Below, in pieces: positions 26,383 to 35,691 of a stretch of DNA of 52,387 nt. Under the pieces are notes generated by a model. That model saw nothing but the letters and a program-made list of their open reading frames with translations. It did not search any database and was not told the DNA's origin. How positions within the stretch are numbered: position 1 is the stretch's first letter; each line of letters starts with the position of its first letter. A program made the translations under genes and the position numbers. The stretch comes from Edaphobacter aggregans DSM 19364 (GTDB taxonomy: Bacteria; Acidobacteriota; Terriglobia; Terriglobales; Acidobacteriaceae). The stretch covers positions 7,308-59,694 of the forward strand of contig NZ_KN050792.1 in NCBI RefSeq assembly GCF_000745965.1, in the 5' to 3' direction.

Positions 26383-27281
26383 GAGGCTGTTAATGACTTC
26401 AGTTGAGCATTTTGAAGATTCTGCTGAGCATGAGGCACGCGAAGGCGAAGTATGGAAAGGCGGCGAGGGTTTGCGAGAGGCGTTCGTAGTCTCGAGCCAA
26501 CCTGCGGAATCGCGCGGCCCAGGCGAAGCTTCTCTCGACGACCCATCGGCGCGGCAGCAGGACGAAGCCGCGTTTGGCCTCTGTGTGCTTGACCACTTCC
26601 AGTTGAATGCCGTGCCGGGCGGCCGCGCTGTCAGCGGCTTCTCCGGTGTAGCCCTGGTCGACGTAGGCAAGTTCCACGTGGTCTCCGGTCATCTGCTGCA
26701 CCGCTTCGGCGAGCTTCTCTACCTGGGCGCGGTCCTGCTCGTTGGCGGCGGTGACATGCAAGGCGAGCAGGTTGCCCAGGGTGTCCACCGCAGCGTGCAC
26801 CTTGGCTCCTTTGCGCCGCTTGGCGCCATCGTATCCGGCCCGCGCACCCGACTCCGGCGTGGACTGCAGCGTCCGGCTGTCCACCACCATCGCCGTGGGC
26901 TGCGGCTTGCGCTCGGCAAACTCGCGCAATAGAGAGCGCAGGTCCTCCACCATGATCTCGAAGCATCCCGCACCGATCCAGCGCCGCGTCTGCTGGTACA
27001 CCACCGGCCACGGCGGAAGATCGTTCGGCATCATCCGCCAGTGCGCCCCCGTCTTCACCAGCCAGCGCAGAGCGTTGAACACCGCACGCAAACGGTGCGA
27101 CCGCTGCGCAGCATCCTCCCGACACAACGCCAGATAGGGCGCCACAAACGCCCACTCCTCATCGCTCACATCGCTCGGATAACCAACCTGACCCTTATTC
27201 CCCATCCAAACTATGCTGCGCGATGACAACAACACAATCACCGCTTTCCTACAGATGGGAATTAAAGTTATTAACCGCCTC
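26383..27281 (-). mobile_element. IS5-family insertion sequence, copy 1 (899 bp)
   Basis: Ends GAGGCTGTTAATGACTT and (inverted) GAGGCGGTTAATAACTT are imperfect inverted repeats. TA dinucleotides flank both ends (26381-26382, 27282-27283), the usual short target duplication. Same length as the copy at 43335-44233 but in opposite orientation. Confidence 0.85.
26399..27205 (-). CDS. IS5-family transposase, copy 1
   Basis: 268 residues from ATG 27205; the frame is open 12 codons further. N-terminal DUF4096-like region (YPSDVSDEEWAFVAPYL, RAVFNALRWLVKTGAHWRMMP), DDE domain with D in AMVVDSRTLQS, D in AYVDQGYTGE and E in RWVVERSFAWAARFRRLARDY. Complete catalytic set. Nearly identical to copy 2; one difference is PYF against HYF near the C-terminus. 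Confidence 0.9.
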   Translation of the reverse strand: MGNKGQVGYPSDVSDEEWAFVAPYLALCREDAAQRSHRLRAVFNALRWLVKTGAHWRMMPNDLPPWPVVYQQTRRWIGAGCFEIMVEDLRSLLREFAERKPQPTAMVVDSRTLQSTPESGARAGYDGAKRRKGAKVHAAVDTLGNLLALHVTAANEQDRAQVEKLAEAVQQMTGDHVELAYVDQGYTGEAADSAAARHGIQLEVVKHTEAKRGFVLLPRRWVVERSFAWAARFRRLARDYERLSQTLAAFPYFAFACLMLSRIFKMLN

Positions 27282-27357
27282 TAGACGGCATGGGTCGGTA
27301 GCTCAATCCTTCCGGGCGGCGCTCATCGTTTCTCTCCTCCGATTCCCTGCATACAAT

Positions 27358-27600
27358 TCATCTTCCACGCTTCCCAGCCCGGCGCTTTTTGACCGGAACA
27401 TACCGATATAGCGTATCCCGGCTGATGCCGAACTCACGAGCAAGCGCAGCCTTCGAGTCGCCATCAGCAACTCGCCGTCGCAACTCGGCCGCCCGCGCCG
27501 GTGTCAGAGACGGCTTCCTGCCGCGGTACTTCCCTTCCCGCCTTGCGATCGCAATTCCCTCGCGCTGACGCTCGCGGATCAGCTCCCTCTCGAACTGAGC
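27358..27600 (-). pseudogene. Serine recombinase (resolvase) C-terminal remnant
   Basis: Reads AQFERELIRERQREGIAIA, GKYRGRKPSLTPA and GISRDTLYRYV, the linker helix and HTH of Tn3-type resolvases. The catalytic N-terminal domain is missing; the gene is cut at about 27605 by the end of the neighbouring tyrosine recombinase element. Confidence 0.75.
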
Positions 27601-27612
27601 ATTATGCAAAGT

Positions 27613-27689
27613 TCGGGATTATGCGAAGCCACAGCCGTGGAGTGGCGCTGTGGCCTGCATATCAGTGACGTTTCGCTTCGCATAATACC
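27613..27689. repeat. Nested palindromic end of second recombinase element
   Basis: GGGATTATGCGAAGC at the left and GCTTCGCATAATACC at the right form an outer inverted repeat; inside is GCCACAGC ... GCTGTGGC. It lies between the cut resolvase and the recombinase gene, so it is a likely recombinase recognition end. Confidence 0.6.
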
Positions 27690-27816
27690 GGATCGGTGAG
27701 CGAAGCGATCAGCGCTTCCGGTGTCTTGAACCGGCCGCACCGTAGCATTTAGAGCCCGTCGAAGCTTCCAGAGTCCTAGCGGATACTTAACCTCATTTAT
27801 CTTCGGGAGGTTAACT

Positions 27817-29051
27817 ATGCTGGAAGCACACCTACATTCACCTGTAACTCGACGACGGCTCCGTGAGGGTCTCGCCGCAGATCACATCGACGCCTTCGCC
27901 AACTGGCTCAACCTGAGTGGATATCGTCCCGTCTCCGTAGAGGGCTTGCTGCGTTCTCTGGCCGCTTGGACAGACTGGATGCTCGCCAACGGGTTCAGTG
28001 CACGTGACTTTCTTCGCGGCCTTGAAGCGTGCAAGTTGGCGGTTCATAAGTCGCCGCGCGTTCGTCACCAGCGCGGACCCAACCACCATTCGATCACGGC
28101 TGCCGCACTGTTCATCCGCTTCCTCCAACAGCAGGGTGAGCTACCTCTCCCTCCGGCCTCATGCGCTGGCGAACTATGGCCCCTATTGGGAGACTTCCGT
28201 TTGTGGATGCATCAGCATCGTGGAGTGACTAAGTCGACGCTCGACACCTATCAAGGCATTCTTGTAGGACTTCGAGAGGCTCTTGGCGATGACGTCGGCG
28301 CTTATTCCGCAGAGGCTCTGCGCAACTTTGTATTGGAACGCGCACGCCCTCACGGTATGCACCGTGCCAGAACCATCGCCGTCGCAGTCCGCTCCTTTGT
28401 CTGCTTTCTTGGCGTGACAGGGAGGTGCCTTCCGGGTAGGGAGCATGCCATTCCCGGCTTTGCCCCCTGGCAACTCTCATCAACCCCCGGTTTCTGACCG
28501 CAGATGAAGTTGAGCGGGTGATTGGATCTTGCACCGGTTACGCTTTTGAACTCCGCGATAGGGCAGTTCTGCTGCTCTTGTCCCGACTCGGGTTGCGCGC
28601 CAGCGAGGTCGCTCAACTCAAGCTTCTCGATATCGATTGGCAAAACGGAAGCATGATTGTGTGCGGGAAGGGGCGCCGCCAGGAGTCACTGCCACTGCCG
28701 CAGGAGGTCGGCAACGCGATCCTGCTTTATCTGAAGCGAGGCAGGCCATCCTTGAAGGTGCCCGCAGTCTTTGCATCGGTTCTGGCTCCATTTCGCCCAT
28801 TGACCCGTGCGGCTGTCACCCAGATCGTCCGGAGTGCGCTGTCCCGGGCCGGGATCAACGCGCCCATCAACGGTGCTCATGTGCTGCGGCACTCCGCCGC
28901 CACGAGCATGCTCCGCCAGGGTGCGCCTATGGCCGGGATCGGTGCTGTTCTGCGGCATCGATCTCCTATCACGACGGCTCAGTATGCCAAGGTGGATTTT
29001 GGACTGCTGTCAGAGATCGCGCAACCTTGGCCGGAGGTGCCCTCATGCTAA
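27817..29051 (+). pseudogene. Tyrosine recombinase (first of a RIT-like set), one frameshift
   Basis: ATG 27817 follows GGGAGG at good distance. The first frame (226 residues) carries the core-binding region; it goes out of frame in the five-C run near 28483-28487. The second frame continues FLTADEVERVIGSC, then LSRLGLRASEVAQL (Arg), CGKGRRQESLPLP (Lys), AHVLRHSAATSML (HxxRH), VLRHRSPITTAQ (His) and QYAKVD (Tyr). Joined length about 410 residues, and the end (IAQPWPE) mirrors recombinase A of the RIT element, so the two elements are related. Inactive unless the shift is a sequence error. Confidence 0.8.
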
Positions 29052-29194
29052 TTGCAGATGTAGAACGCTACCTGTCGCTTCGCCAGACACTGGGTTATAA
29101 ACTTCGCGATGCATCGCGCAACCTTCGTTCGTTCGCCAGGGTTGCCGCTGACAGTGGAGATACACACATCCTTGCTTCGACCGCACTTGACTGG
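29046..29194 (+). pseudogene. Second tyrosine recombinase, truncated after 50 residues
   Basis: ATG 29046 overlaps the previous stop. LIADVERYLSLRQTLGYKLRDASRNLRSF corresponds to the start of RIT recombinase B. The gene is cut at 29195 by the terminal repeat of the miniature element, and its remainder and any third recombinase are not found on the other side. Confidence 0.8.
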
Positions 29195-29606
29195 TGTCGC
29201 GCTGTACTTAACCCGTAGACCCAGATTCGTGTGTTTTCAGCAGCTTGTATGCTGCACTTAACCCGTAGACGCTGCACATAATTTGTAGACTACTGCCCTA
29301 AACCTGTAGACATTATTGCGGCGATTTTCCTGCACTTAACTTGTAGACTGCCTTGATCTTTGATCTTTGAGTTATTCGGATCGCGGAGTGTCCCCTGCAC
29401 GAACTGTCACAACTGAAAAAAATTGGGCTGGCCTCGTCACTGTGTAGTCAATCACTTGCCAGTGGCGGACTGAACCGCCGTTGTCGGTTCTCAGAACTCC
29501 CGAATCGTCTAGGTTGTCTACAAGATCAGTGCAGTTCGGGGGCATCCAAATCTACAGGCTAAGCGCAGCAAATCGCGCTTATCTACAAGTTAAGTACAGC
29601 GCGACA
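29195..29606. mobile_element. 412-bp non-coding TGT...ACA element with arrayed 19-bp repeats
   Basis: Both ends share TGTCGCGCTGTACTTAAC in inverted orientation (29195-29212 and 29589-29606), so the tips are TGT and ACA. Eight copies of CTGCACTTAACYYGTAGAC (allowing mismatches) lie inside: five in one orientation near 29202, 29252, 29272, 29293 and 29330, and three inverted near 29516, 29550 and 29581. No coding frame is present. Such tips with iterated sites are the end architecture of Tn7/Tn5053-type transposons, so this is best read as a non-autonomous derivative. No matching 5-bp target duplication is seen. Confidence 0.7.
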
Positions 29607-30457
29607 GCAGTATTGACATATAGCTGAATGCGAGAGCGACGAGAGCCGTTGCTGGCGCGCCCGCACGATGGAGTGAATGTTTCGCGAAGTTCCGCCATCG
29701 TGAGATTGCGGAAAGGCTTGGCTGTGCTTCATCCCTCTGGACCACCACCCTATAAGGGTCATTGGTTCGGGAATAAACAGATCCATAGAGGTGTTTTGTT
29801 GACAATGCAAGCGAAAAATACGCCATCGCATTCTTCGTTGCAAATCCATTGAGCTCCAATGAGGTTTACTGTGATTCCCCATATCGGCCCCGAAATAGCC
29901 GAAGCCCTGAGATCAAGACAGAGCTCTCCCGAACCTGCACCTCCGGTTCTCTCAAAATATTCCGGGGCATGTCAGAACACAAGCGAACCCACTTCATTTC
30001 CTCACGTGCTATCCAGCGTGCGTCATTCCAACGCACTAGTCGCCATTATGGAACTGGTCACACGATGGCTCTTGTGAGCTGTTCAAGCGCGTACGTGAGT
30101 CTGATTTATGAAATGGGAGTTTCCAGCCAAGCAAATCAATTTGGCTCGATTGCCGCATCCAGAACCGGAGAAGTGTCTGGAATAAACGACCGGTATCCTT
30201 GTTATTCCATGCGAGCACCTACATCGCGATGTGCGGATGCTCGGTGCGCATAGTTATCCACGATGCAATCACGGACGAATGCATTGTCCATGATTGAAAT
30301 TATCTTTGCTCAAACCGAATGCAGAGGACCGTTATCCGATAGATCCCCGAGTTCAAAGATGGTCTTTATCTTTGACCAAGACACCTTTCGCCAGATGTCT
30401 TCATACCACTGGTTCGCATCAGAACCACACTTGAAAATAGAAGAGGTGTCTTTGTTT
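29607..30457. other. Long non-coding stretch
   Basis: About 850 bp without a recognisable gene. Open frames on the plus strand at 29849-30253 and upstream of 30458 lack ribosome sites and known sequence. It may hold the promoter of the condensation-domain gene. Confidence 0.45.
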
Positions 30458-31723
30458 ATGTCCGCCATTTTTTCCCCAGAGGTTGCACGCACTAAATCTG
30501 TGAATGCGATCAGGCTTCGCGATCTGGACACGTTTGAGGAGTTCTTCTGGCTCCTTGAGCAAAGTGCTCCCCTGTTTCACGCCGTTGTCGCTGAAGTGAA
30601 CGGTGCGACAACTATTGAGCAATGGAAGGACGCGCTCAATGCCATACAGATTCGGTACCCTCTTCTGTCTGCGTCGATACGGAAGACCCCCGGCCAACGT
30701 CCTTTTTTTGAGAAGGTGCAGGGAGTTTCAATGCCCTTGCGAATCACTCCTCTGACGGATTCCCTGGTGTTGGAAGAGGAGATGGAAAAAGAACTCCAGC
30801 AACCTTTTGGAGACGGAAGCGGTCCACTTACGCGGGCAACTCTCTTTCATGCTCCTGATCATTGTGTCGTTATGTTTGCGACACACCACAGCAGCCTGGA
30901 CGGAAAATCGCATCTGCTTCTCGTACAGGATTTGCTGGCTTCTGTTGCAGGAGAAGATTTGGGGAAGCCGCTTGAGGTGCAGCCCGGTCTCGGCCAACTG
31001 CTTGGATCGCCAACACCTGCTGAGTATGGAAAGAAGTTGGAGGGAAAATCGGTTGCTCCGGAAGACGGGGTCCCCGTTGAGATGCCTCAAGTTAGCGCAC
31101 AGCGCCTGCAGCTGAGTGTGGAAGAGAGCGAGGCCTTGCTGAAGCGTGCCAGGGAAGAAGGAACTACCGTGCATGCCGCACTGGTTGCTGCGCTCACCCT
31201 GGCAGGAAAGCGTTACTCGGAAAAGTGGAATGTGGGGCCGGTACGCTGCGTCTCGCCGATCGATATGCGAAAGACGCTAAACATTCCAGATGCAGTAGGC
31301 ATGTTGGTCTCATTACATCATGGGTCCGTTCTAACTCCAGATGGGGCGCTGTTCTGGGACATTGCGAGAACAGTACGGGAAGATATGTTGCCTGCTCAGA
31401 GCGCCGAGGGAGCTCGCCATCTTTTGGGTGCGCAGTCGTCTATGATTTCAGACGAACTTAGCGCACGAGATCTATACTGGTCCGTTTTGAATGGGCCCCT
31501 GGTACATGAGTTGATGGTGACGAACTATGCCGGGTATAAAGTGCGCACAGAATACGGAGATCTTAAAATCGACAACCTGTTTACAGGTAGTCCATCCATC
31601 ATACCGGCTCTGCAGAAAGTGTCAGTGCTTACTGTGAATGGAAGACTTGGAATGACTCTGGTGGCCCGTGACATGTTTCCGACTTTGCTGGAAGATGCAC
31701 GCGAGATCCTAGCTCGTGCCTGA
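30458..31723 (+). CDS. Stand-alone condensation-domain (acyltransferase-like) protein
   Basis: 421 residues from ATG 30458, with GAGGTG upstream; the frame is open to 30263 but that part does not look coding. N-terminal half QSAPLFHAVVAEVNG, IQIRYPLLSASIRK, and the catalytic HHxxxDG motif in FATHHSSLDGKSHLLLVQDLL (about residues 145-165). C-terminal half with YAGYKVRTEYGDLKIDNLF. This is the condensation/alcohol acetyltransferase superfamily that joins acyl groups to amines or alcohols. No NRPS modules or carrier protein nearby, so it acts alone or with distant genes; substrate unknown. Confidence 0.75.
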   Translation: MSAIFSPEVARTKSVNAIRLRDLDTFEEFFWLLEQSAPLFHAVVAEVNGATTIEQWKDALNAIQIRYPLLSASIRKTPGQRPFFEKVQGVSMPLRITPLTDSLVLEEEMEKELQQPFGDGSGPLTRATLFHAPDHCVVMFATHHSSLDGKSHLLLVQDLLASVAGEDLGKPLEVQPGLGQLLGSPTPAEYGKKLEGKSVAPEDGVPVEMPQVSAQRLQLSVEESEALLKRAREEGTTVHAALVAALTLAGKRYSEKWNVGPVRCVSPIDMRKTLNIPDAVGMLVSLHHGSVLTPDGALFWDIARTVREDMLPAQSAEGARHLLGAQSSMISDELSARDLYWSVLNGPLVHELMVTNYAGYKVRTEYGDLKIDNLFTGSPSIIPALQKVSVLTVNGRLGMTLVARDMFPTLLEDAREILARA

Positions 31724-32004
31724 GGGTGCGGGACAGTTCAGAATTTCCATGGCGTTTTGATCGCCTTTGCCAGCTGCACAGAACTGGGCTTTGTAGGCTG
31801 ACCATTGCGAAAGTGTTAGGTTGACGCAACAATTGAGCGCAACTCGAATTGCTGGCGCTTTGGGCGTTGTCCGACGATATGGAGACGCTACCTGGCTGTG
31901 CGCAGCGACCAGCTGTATGCAGGCGCGCCGATCTGACGTTCCAGGAGCACTACACAAGCATCGCCGGCTTCGCCGATCAAGTCTTTGGACTCTGTCTCAC
32001 CTCT

Positions 32005-32229
32005 TCAAGACAAGACAATCCCGATTGCGGCATTTTCTGCTGGGCTGCCGAGCCAATAGTTGTATTTGGCAGCTACGCGCATGAAATGTTTAAGTTCATC
32101 AAGCGTTGGGGGCGACAGAGGGGCTCGTGCGGTGACGGGTCTTCCGATCTCCTCAAAGAACCTCCCGAGTTGGGGAGTGGTTGTTATCAATTGCACAGCT
32201 GGCTCGCTCGACGTGTTTCGCCATGCGTG
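32005..32229 (-). pseudogene. Cupin-domain protein C-terminal remnant
   Basis: The minus strand reads KHAWRNTSSEPAVQLITTTP, QLGRFFEEIGRPVT, then LDELKHFMRVAAKYNYWLG and stop. This is the end of a quercetinase-like cupin protein as found in soil bacteria. The metal-binding cupin barrel is missing; it adjoins the broken sigma factor at about 32235. Confidence 0.65.
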
Positions 32230-32241
32230 TTTTGCGTTGCT

Positions 32242-32750
32242 CGGAACCACGCCGGAGCAGACCAAACGGACGCGACTGGCATCGAGTATTTCGACGGATT
32301 ATACGGCTATGCACTGGTCCTGTCCCGCAACCATGCGGAAGCAGAAGATTTGGTGCAAGGGACATACCTTCGGGCCGTGCAGGCAATGGGACGGCTCCGA
32401 GCGGACAGTAACATGAAGGGTTGGCTCTTCACGATTCTGCGGAATGTCTGGCTTAACCAGTTGAAGTGACAGCGAAATCGCCCCAGATCGTCGAGATTGA
32501 TGTAGGCGACGCGGTTGCGGATAGCATCGTAGAACTCTCCAAAGACTCTCATGATATCTATGTGATCAAGGTTTAGACAGAGCAGGTGCGGACTGCCATC
32601 CAGGAGCTACCCGTGAAGTTTCGCGAGATCATTTCGCTGCGAGAATATGAAGAGCTATCGTATCAGCAGATTGCGAGCGTCCTGGACTGTCCTATCGGAA
32701 CCGTCATGTCGGGGTTGGGGAGAGCACGCGCAAAGCTTCGTACGCTGTTT
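32242..32750 (+). pseudogene. ECF sigma factor, degenerate third copy
   Basis: Homologous to the intact sigma genes at 36807 and 48271. Reads IEYFDGLYGYALVLSRNHAE, EDLVQGTYLRAVQAMGRL, NMKGWLFTILRNVWLNQLK then TGA; after a frameshift VEIDVGDAVADSIVELSKDS, a TAG, and finally AIQELPVKFREIISLREYEE with LSYQQIASVLDCPIGTVM. Two stops and a frameshift; the start codon region is lost (RNHAG instead of MSWNHDG). Confidence 0.85.
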
Positions 32751-32828
32751 CAGTACTTGTTTACTGTCGGAACAATCAATTTGGACAAGCTCACCTTATG
32801 ATCGATTTATTTATCAGCCGATAATACT

Positions 32829-33767
32829 CTATAAGATTTTTTTGCCGAAGGCTGAGCAAGTGAGTTGCACGGCGAGTTCGGCGGTGCGATTACGTTCGTC
32901 GAGGATTGGGTTTACCTCGACGAGTTCGAAGCTGAGCATACCGCCGTGGTCTGCAAGAATCTCCATTGCGAGATGGGCTTCGCGATAGGTGGCTCCGCCT
33001 CGTACGGGAGTGCCGACGCCGGGGGCGTCTTCGGGGTCAACCCAGTCCATATCCATCGATACGTGATAACCGGCTGTGCCAGTGGAGGCTGCGAGGGTGG
33101 CCCTCTCCATTACAACGCGGAGACCGAGTTCGTCGATATCACGCATTGTGTAGATGTTGGAGATGCCGACGCGACGGATATTCTCTTTTTCGGTCTCGTC
33201 TATATCGCGGATGCCAACGAGGACGGTGTGCTCGGGGCGTAGCTTCGGTGACCATCCAAGAAGGTCGCTCAGAGGAGCGGGACCCATGCCAAGCAGTGCG
33301 GCGACGGGCATACCGTGGACGTTGCCGGAGGGCGACGTCTCGGGTGTGTTGATGTCGGAGTGTGCGTCGAGCCAAATCAGACCGATGGATTCGTCCTTTG
33401 CGCGGAAGAAGTTTGCCACGCCGGCGACGGTACCTGCTGCGACCGAGTGATCTCCGCCTAGGACGATGGGCGTTGCGCCGTGTGCAAGCGCGCGTTGCAC
33501 GAACTCTGAGGTTTGTTCCGCACTCAGTGCGATCTCTTTCAGAAAGTGCGCATGGTCGTCGCCGCGGTGCATAGTTTCGGCGACGGTGAGGGGAACATTG
33601 CCGCCGTCGGTGACGGTGTGACCGAGGGCTTCGAGTTTTGCTATGAGACCTGCAACGCGTAGGGCGGATGGGCCCATGTCAACCCCGCGACGTTGTTGTC
33701 CCAGGTCAAGCGGCACACCGATGATCTCGATCTGCCGCGTTGCAATACACATTGTGTTCACATACAC
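32829..33767 (-). CDS. rocF: Arginase
   Basis: 312 residues. Ureohydrolase family, Mn2+-dependent hydrolysis of L-arginine to ornithine and urea. Metal-binding motifs: GGDHSVAAGT, DAHSDINTPETSPSGNVHGMP and SMDMDWVDPEDAPGVGTPVRGG are complete. GVPLDLGQQRRGVDMGPSALR opens the fold. Start at ATG 33767; ATG 33752 is an alternative because GAGGTG overlaps the first start closely. Intact and alone; no urease or ornithine genes nearby. Confidence 0.92.
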   Translation of the reverse strand: MYVNTMCIATRQIEIIGVPLDLGQQRRGVDMGPSALRVAGLIAKLEALGHTVTDGGNVPLTVAETMHRGDDHAHFLKEIALSAEQTSEFVQRALAHGATPIVLGGDHSVAAGTVAGVANFFRAKDESIGLIWLDAHSDINTPETSPSGNVHGMPVAALLGMGPAPLSDLLGWSPKLRPEHTVLVGIRDIDETEKENIRRVGISNIYTMRDIDELGLRVVMERATLAASTGTAGYHVSMDMDWVDPEDAPGVGTPVRGGATYREAHLAMEILADHGGMLSFELVEVNPILDERNRTAELAVQLTCSAFGKKIL

Positions 33768-34049
33768 CTCATATTGTTCTGCTGTAAAAACACTTGAGGC
33801 GGCCGTCTATTCCGTTTCCAGCGCAATTGGCAGGCCTGGCCAAGTTACAGCCAAGATCCTGCTTGTGGATGATTAAACTCGTCGGTGCGAGCGTTTTTGC
33901 ATTTAAGACTAGGTAATCCGATAGGATCGAGATGGCTAAGATGTAATTCCGTAACCGGCTTTTAGCCTGAGTCTGTCCTTCATTTCCCTGACCACTTAAC
34001 AGGAAGCTGCACCCATTGTGATTTTCAAATCCAAGAGGTATGAGTTACA

Positions 34050-35051
34050 GAGCGCATTATTAGGAAGACAACGGAGTGGTACCTGAACCATACCCCCAAC
34101 ATCCTCGTCGATGAAGCACAGGACCTGAATCCTGTTCCGCTCGGCGTCCTGAAACGGATGGACTGTCCTGTCGTATATGTCGGAGACCCCTATCAACAGA
34201 TCTATGAATGGCGGGGAGCGGTGAACGCGATGGCCCAGGTGGCGACACCTCACTATGTTCTCCTTTCCCAGTCGTACCGGTTCGGCCCGGCAATTGCCAC
34301 CGCTGCAACTGCAATTCTTCGCTCACTCGGAGCGAAGCAACCGGTGCGAGGATTGGAAGCGATACAGTCCCATCTTGCTCTGGTCCATCCTCAGGTCATT
34401 TTGTCCCGCACCAATGCCGGCGTCATAGGGAATGTTCTGAAATGCCTTTCCCGCAGGATACCCTGTCATGTTCTTGGCGGAACCAGTGGCCTGGAGATGT
34501 TGTTGACCGATGTCCGTCGCGTCAAGCAGGGACAAGCGGGACAATCGCCTGAATTGCTGGGCTTTGCTACCTGGAAGGACGTTATGTCGTTCAGCACCCG
34601 CACGGAGGGGGAATACCTCCGTGGTCTGGTCAACCTCGTCCAGGAGTATGGGAAGAAACGATGCTCAGGGCGATCGCCGGTTGTGTTCCCAACGAGGGGG
34701 ATGCCCGGATCATCTGCTCAACGACACACAAAGCGAAAGGCAGAGAGTGGGGGTACGTCGAAATCGATCCCGATTTCCTCTCCACGCGTCCACCATCGAC
34801 ACGTTCTGATCACCAGGAATGCATCGCGGCGGAGCTGCGACTCCTCTATGTTGCCGTGGACGCGCGCAAAGTATGCAGTCGACCTACCACAGAGCCTACT
34901 CAGGCGTTTCGGACTGAACCGAACGACGAGCGAGGTCGTCGGCGCTTCATCTGTGGCCGAGGCCATCGTCGACAACGCTCCCACTTCGGAAGATCCACGC
35001 CTGGCCGGTGTAGTGTCTCCGTGGTACTTCGAGTCCGGTACTCCATGCTAA
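34050..35051 (+). pseudogene. UvrD-like helicase remnant with frameshifts
   Basis: The first frame has Walker B ILVDEAQDLNPV, VVYVGDPYQQIYEWRGAVNAM (motif III), LSQSYRFGPAIA and ILSRTNAGVI (motif IV). Near 34665 the sense frame changes to RIICSTTHKAKGREWGYVEI (motif V) and AAELRLLYVAVDARK (motif VI, altered from VAVTRAK), then changes back for SLLRRFGLN. The Walker A half is missing. It resembles FBH1-like UvrD helicases. Clearly decayed. Confidence 0.75.
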
Positions 35052-35550
35052 TCTTCAATGCGGCGGTAGATATTCAAGACCGACTCATAATTCCATGCGG
35101 TATCGGCCACCTCATCCGCGAACAAATCCCAGTCATGTTTGTGACCGTGCGACCAAACCATTAAGTTGATGCTGGAACCGCCTCCCAGCACCTTGCCCAT
35201 CGGGAGAGGCATGGAGCGTCCGTTGAGGTGCAGGTTATAACTTCCCGAAAAGCCCCAGTTGCGCTCGCTCCCAAGGTTCAGAGGCCATTGATTCGCTTCC
35301 ATGACGCTGGGCACATCGTCGCTTCCACCCGCCTCAAGCAGCAGCACGCTGACAGCCGGGTTCTCAGCCAGCCGACGCGCAACCACCGAGCCGGAAGAAC
35401 CTGACCCGCAGACGATGAAGTCGTAATGGATTTCAGAGCCGTGGCGCGGCTCTTTTGGCCGACGCCTGCTCGCTCAACAGAATCAGATGCGTCAGCAATG
35501 CGCTCACGATCTGCGCTTGCACTAAGAGCTGTCGTGGTTGTCGATTTCAT
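35048..35550 (-). pseudogene. GMC oxidoreductase N-terminal remnant
   Basis: The minus strand reads HYDFIVCGSGSSGSVVARRL (FAD GxGxxG motif), LLLEAGGSDDVPSV, MPLPMGKVLGGGSSINLMVW and VLNIYRRIED, the start of choline-dehydrogenase-like GMC flavoenzymes. It ends at TAG 35050 where helicase sequence begins, losing the catalytic part. A likely start, ATG 35550, is in another frame, so a frameshift also lies near 35440. Confidence 0.75.
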
Positions 35551-35691
35551 TCAACAAATCTCCTATCTATGGAGCATTAACATGTCGACGCTTCCTTTAT
35601 TCCTATTTCCCACGTAAGAGGATGTTTGTTCAAAGACTCTCTGCGGAGAGGCAGGATCAACGACGAATGATGAGCTGGCTCCCAAGAAGGT

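Noticed and set aside
27286..27345. tRNA-like start GGGTCGGTAGCTCAA
   Set aside because: No anticodon arm or T-arm follows and no cloverleaf can be drawn.
29195..29606. CRISPR array from repeated 19-bp units
   Set aside because: Spacing is irregular (about 20 to 50 bases), three units are inverted relative to five, and the outer units form terminal inverted repeats; no cas genes. Transposon-end architecture fits better.
29849..30253. 134-codon open frame in the gap before the condensation gene
   Set aside because: No ribosome site, serine/arginine-rich random-looking composition, no family.
31709..31957. Minus-strand 82-codon frame (ALNCCVNLTLSQWSAYKAQF)
   Set aside because: Possibly the end of a secreted protein, but no family could be named and no start supported.
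33850..33876. Response-regulator-like KILLVDD peptide
   Set aside because: Only seven matching residues before a stop; no receiver domain around it. Could be chance.
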